The notes beneath the pieces were generated by a model. It was not told where the DNA came from. It saw only the letters and a list, made by a program, of their open reading frames with translations, and ran no database searches. Made by a program: the position numbers and the translations under genes. From NCBI GenBank assembly GCA_021785795.1, contig JAJYEK010000073.1, positions 1 to 16,452 of the forward strand: a stretch of 16,452 bases of DNA, in the 5' to 3' direction. Of the stretch, positions 16,067 through 16,452 are shown one piece after another. The DNA comes from Pseudomonadota bacterium. Its GTDB lineage: Bacteria; Pseudomonadota; Gammaproteobacteria; Acidiferrobacterales; UBA6901. Position 1 is the first letter of the stretch, and every line of letters starts with the position of its first letter.

Positions 16067-16452
16067 TTATAACCCTGCTCCCACGATTCCGAAGGCTCTT
16101 TCGAAGCCCTGCCTCCCGGCACGCGTGACGCGCACCGCGCGGCTGTCGAGATGGTGCTCGATCCATTGCAACTCAAGGCAGCGCCTGTGAATCGCGATGC
16201 CCACGGCACCGGCCAGATGATGCCGGCGCTCACTCCAGTCAATGCAGGTGCGGCAATAGGGGTGTTTGCGCATCCCTGCCACAGGAATCCCCCAGGTCTG
16301 CAGAAAGTTGAGGCCCTCCGGCGTGACGTGTGCGACTTCTCCGTCGATCGCCACGCGGCCGGCGCGGACCAGCGCATCGCAGACCGCCACCCCCAGCCGC
16401 CCGGCGAGATGGTTGTAGCAGGTGCGTCCGCGCTGCAAGTCCGGATCGATCC
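16067..16452 (-). CDS. ArsR-family transcriptional regulator, C-terminal part (start outside the window)
   Basis: About 128 residues are visible, and the frame is open to the window edge. The text IDPDLQRGRTCYNHLAGRLG, VAVCDALVRAGRV, then HPYCRTCIDWSERRHHLAGA and RRCLELQWIEHHLDSRAVRV matches the extended C-terminal part of ArsR-type winged-helix regulators with the CYxHLAG and C..C.DWSERR..HLAG signatures. The ArsR HTH should lie upstream. The two cysteines of YCRTC could bind a metal or be structural. It is 202 bases upstream of the GFA gene, same strand; whether they are co-transcribed is unclear. The ligand is unknown. Confidence 0.8.
   Translation of the reverse strand, partial: IDPDLQRGRTCYNHLAGRLGVAVCDALVRAGRVAIDGEVAHVTPEGLNFLQTWGIPVAGMRKHPYCRTCIDWSERRHHLAGAVGIAIHRRCLELQWIEHHLDSRAVRVTRAGRQGFERAFGIVGAGL

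Overview
The window is a GC-rich (roughly 60%, judged by eye) proteobacterial accessory region. Protein flavour (Tn501-like mercury proteins, RhuM, HipBA, tandem AraC regulators, a selA-selB-selC block) suggests a gamma- or betaproteobacterium. The sequence alone does not fix the species. The region mixes intact operons with several genes visibly decayed by deletion or frameshift, as expected of a genomic island or its edge.

Layout, left to right. (1) 1-860, minus strand: a HipB-like antitoxin overlapping the start of a HipA-like kinase that runs off the window, with an AT-rich promoter. (2) 1288-2253, minus: a patatin-like lipoprotein. (3) 2566-3727, plus: a nitroreductase followed closely by a flavin reductase-like protein. 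(4) 3952-6764: a mercury resistance locus. merT, merP and merA look intact and have the classical 19-bp-spacer mer operator-promoter, but divergent merR is broken by an in-frame internal deletion of about 30 codons and a one-base frameshift. (5) 6903-7207: a RhuM remnant. (6) 7359-8099, minus: a small Gly/Ser-rich lipoprotein and a secreted protein of unknown function, divergent from two tandem AraC-family regulators (8411-10120). (7) 10812-13140, minus: a selenocysteine block. tRNA-Sec looks intact, selB is full length but split by one extra A in a run of eight, and only the last ~85 codons of selA remain. (8) 13288-14670, plus: a class II Fic AMP-transferase preceded by helically phased TACCAAT repeats. 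(9) 14671-15300: layered gene remnants (integrase-type transposase, DEAD/DEAH helicase end, HTH protein start). (10) 15469-16452, minus: a GFA/CENP-V zinc protein and the C-terminal part of an ArsR-type regulator. The first 80 or so bases of the GFA gene and its leader recur at 10257-10336, in the same orientation.

How parts work together. MerP and MerT would carry Hg(II) to MerA for reduction, although control by merR is probably lost. HipB would hold HipA in check. The AraC pair may control the divergent secreted protein/lipoprotein pair. The selenocysteine genes cannot make a working pathway from this window alone, because selA lacks its start and catalytic part. The most distinctive signals are the decayed sel cassette with selB reading into tRNA-Sec, the poly-A frameshift in selB, the repeat array before fic, the merR lesion beside a perfect operator, and the ~5.5-kb segment bounded by direct repeats.
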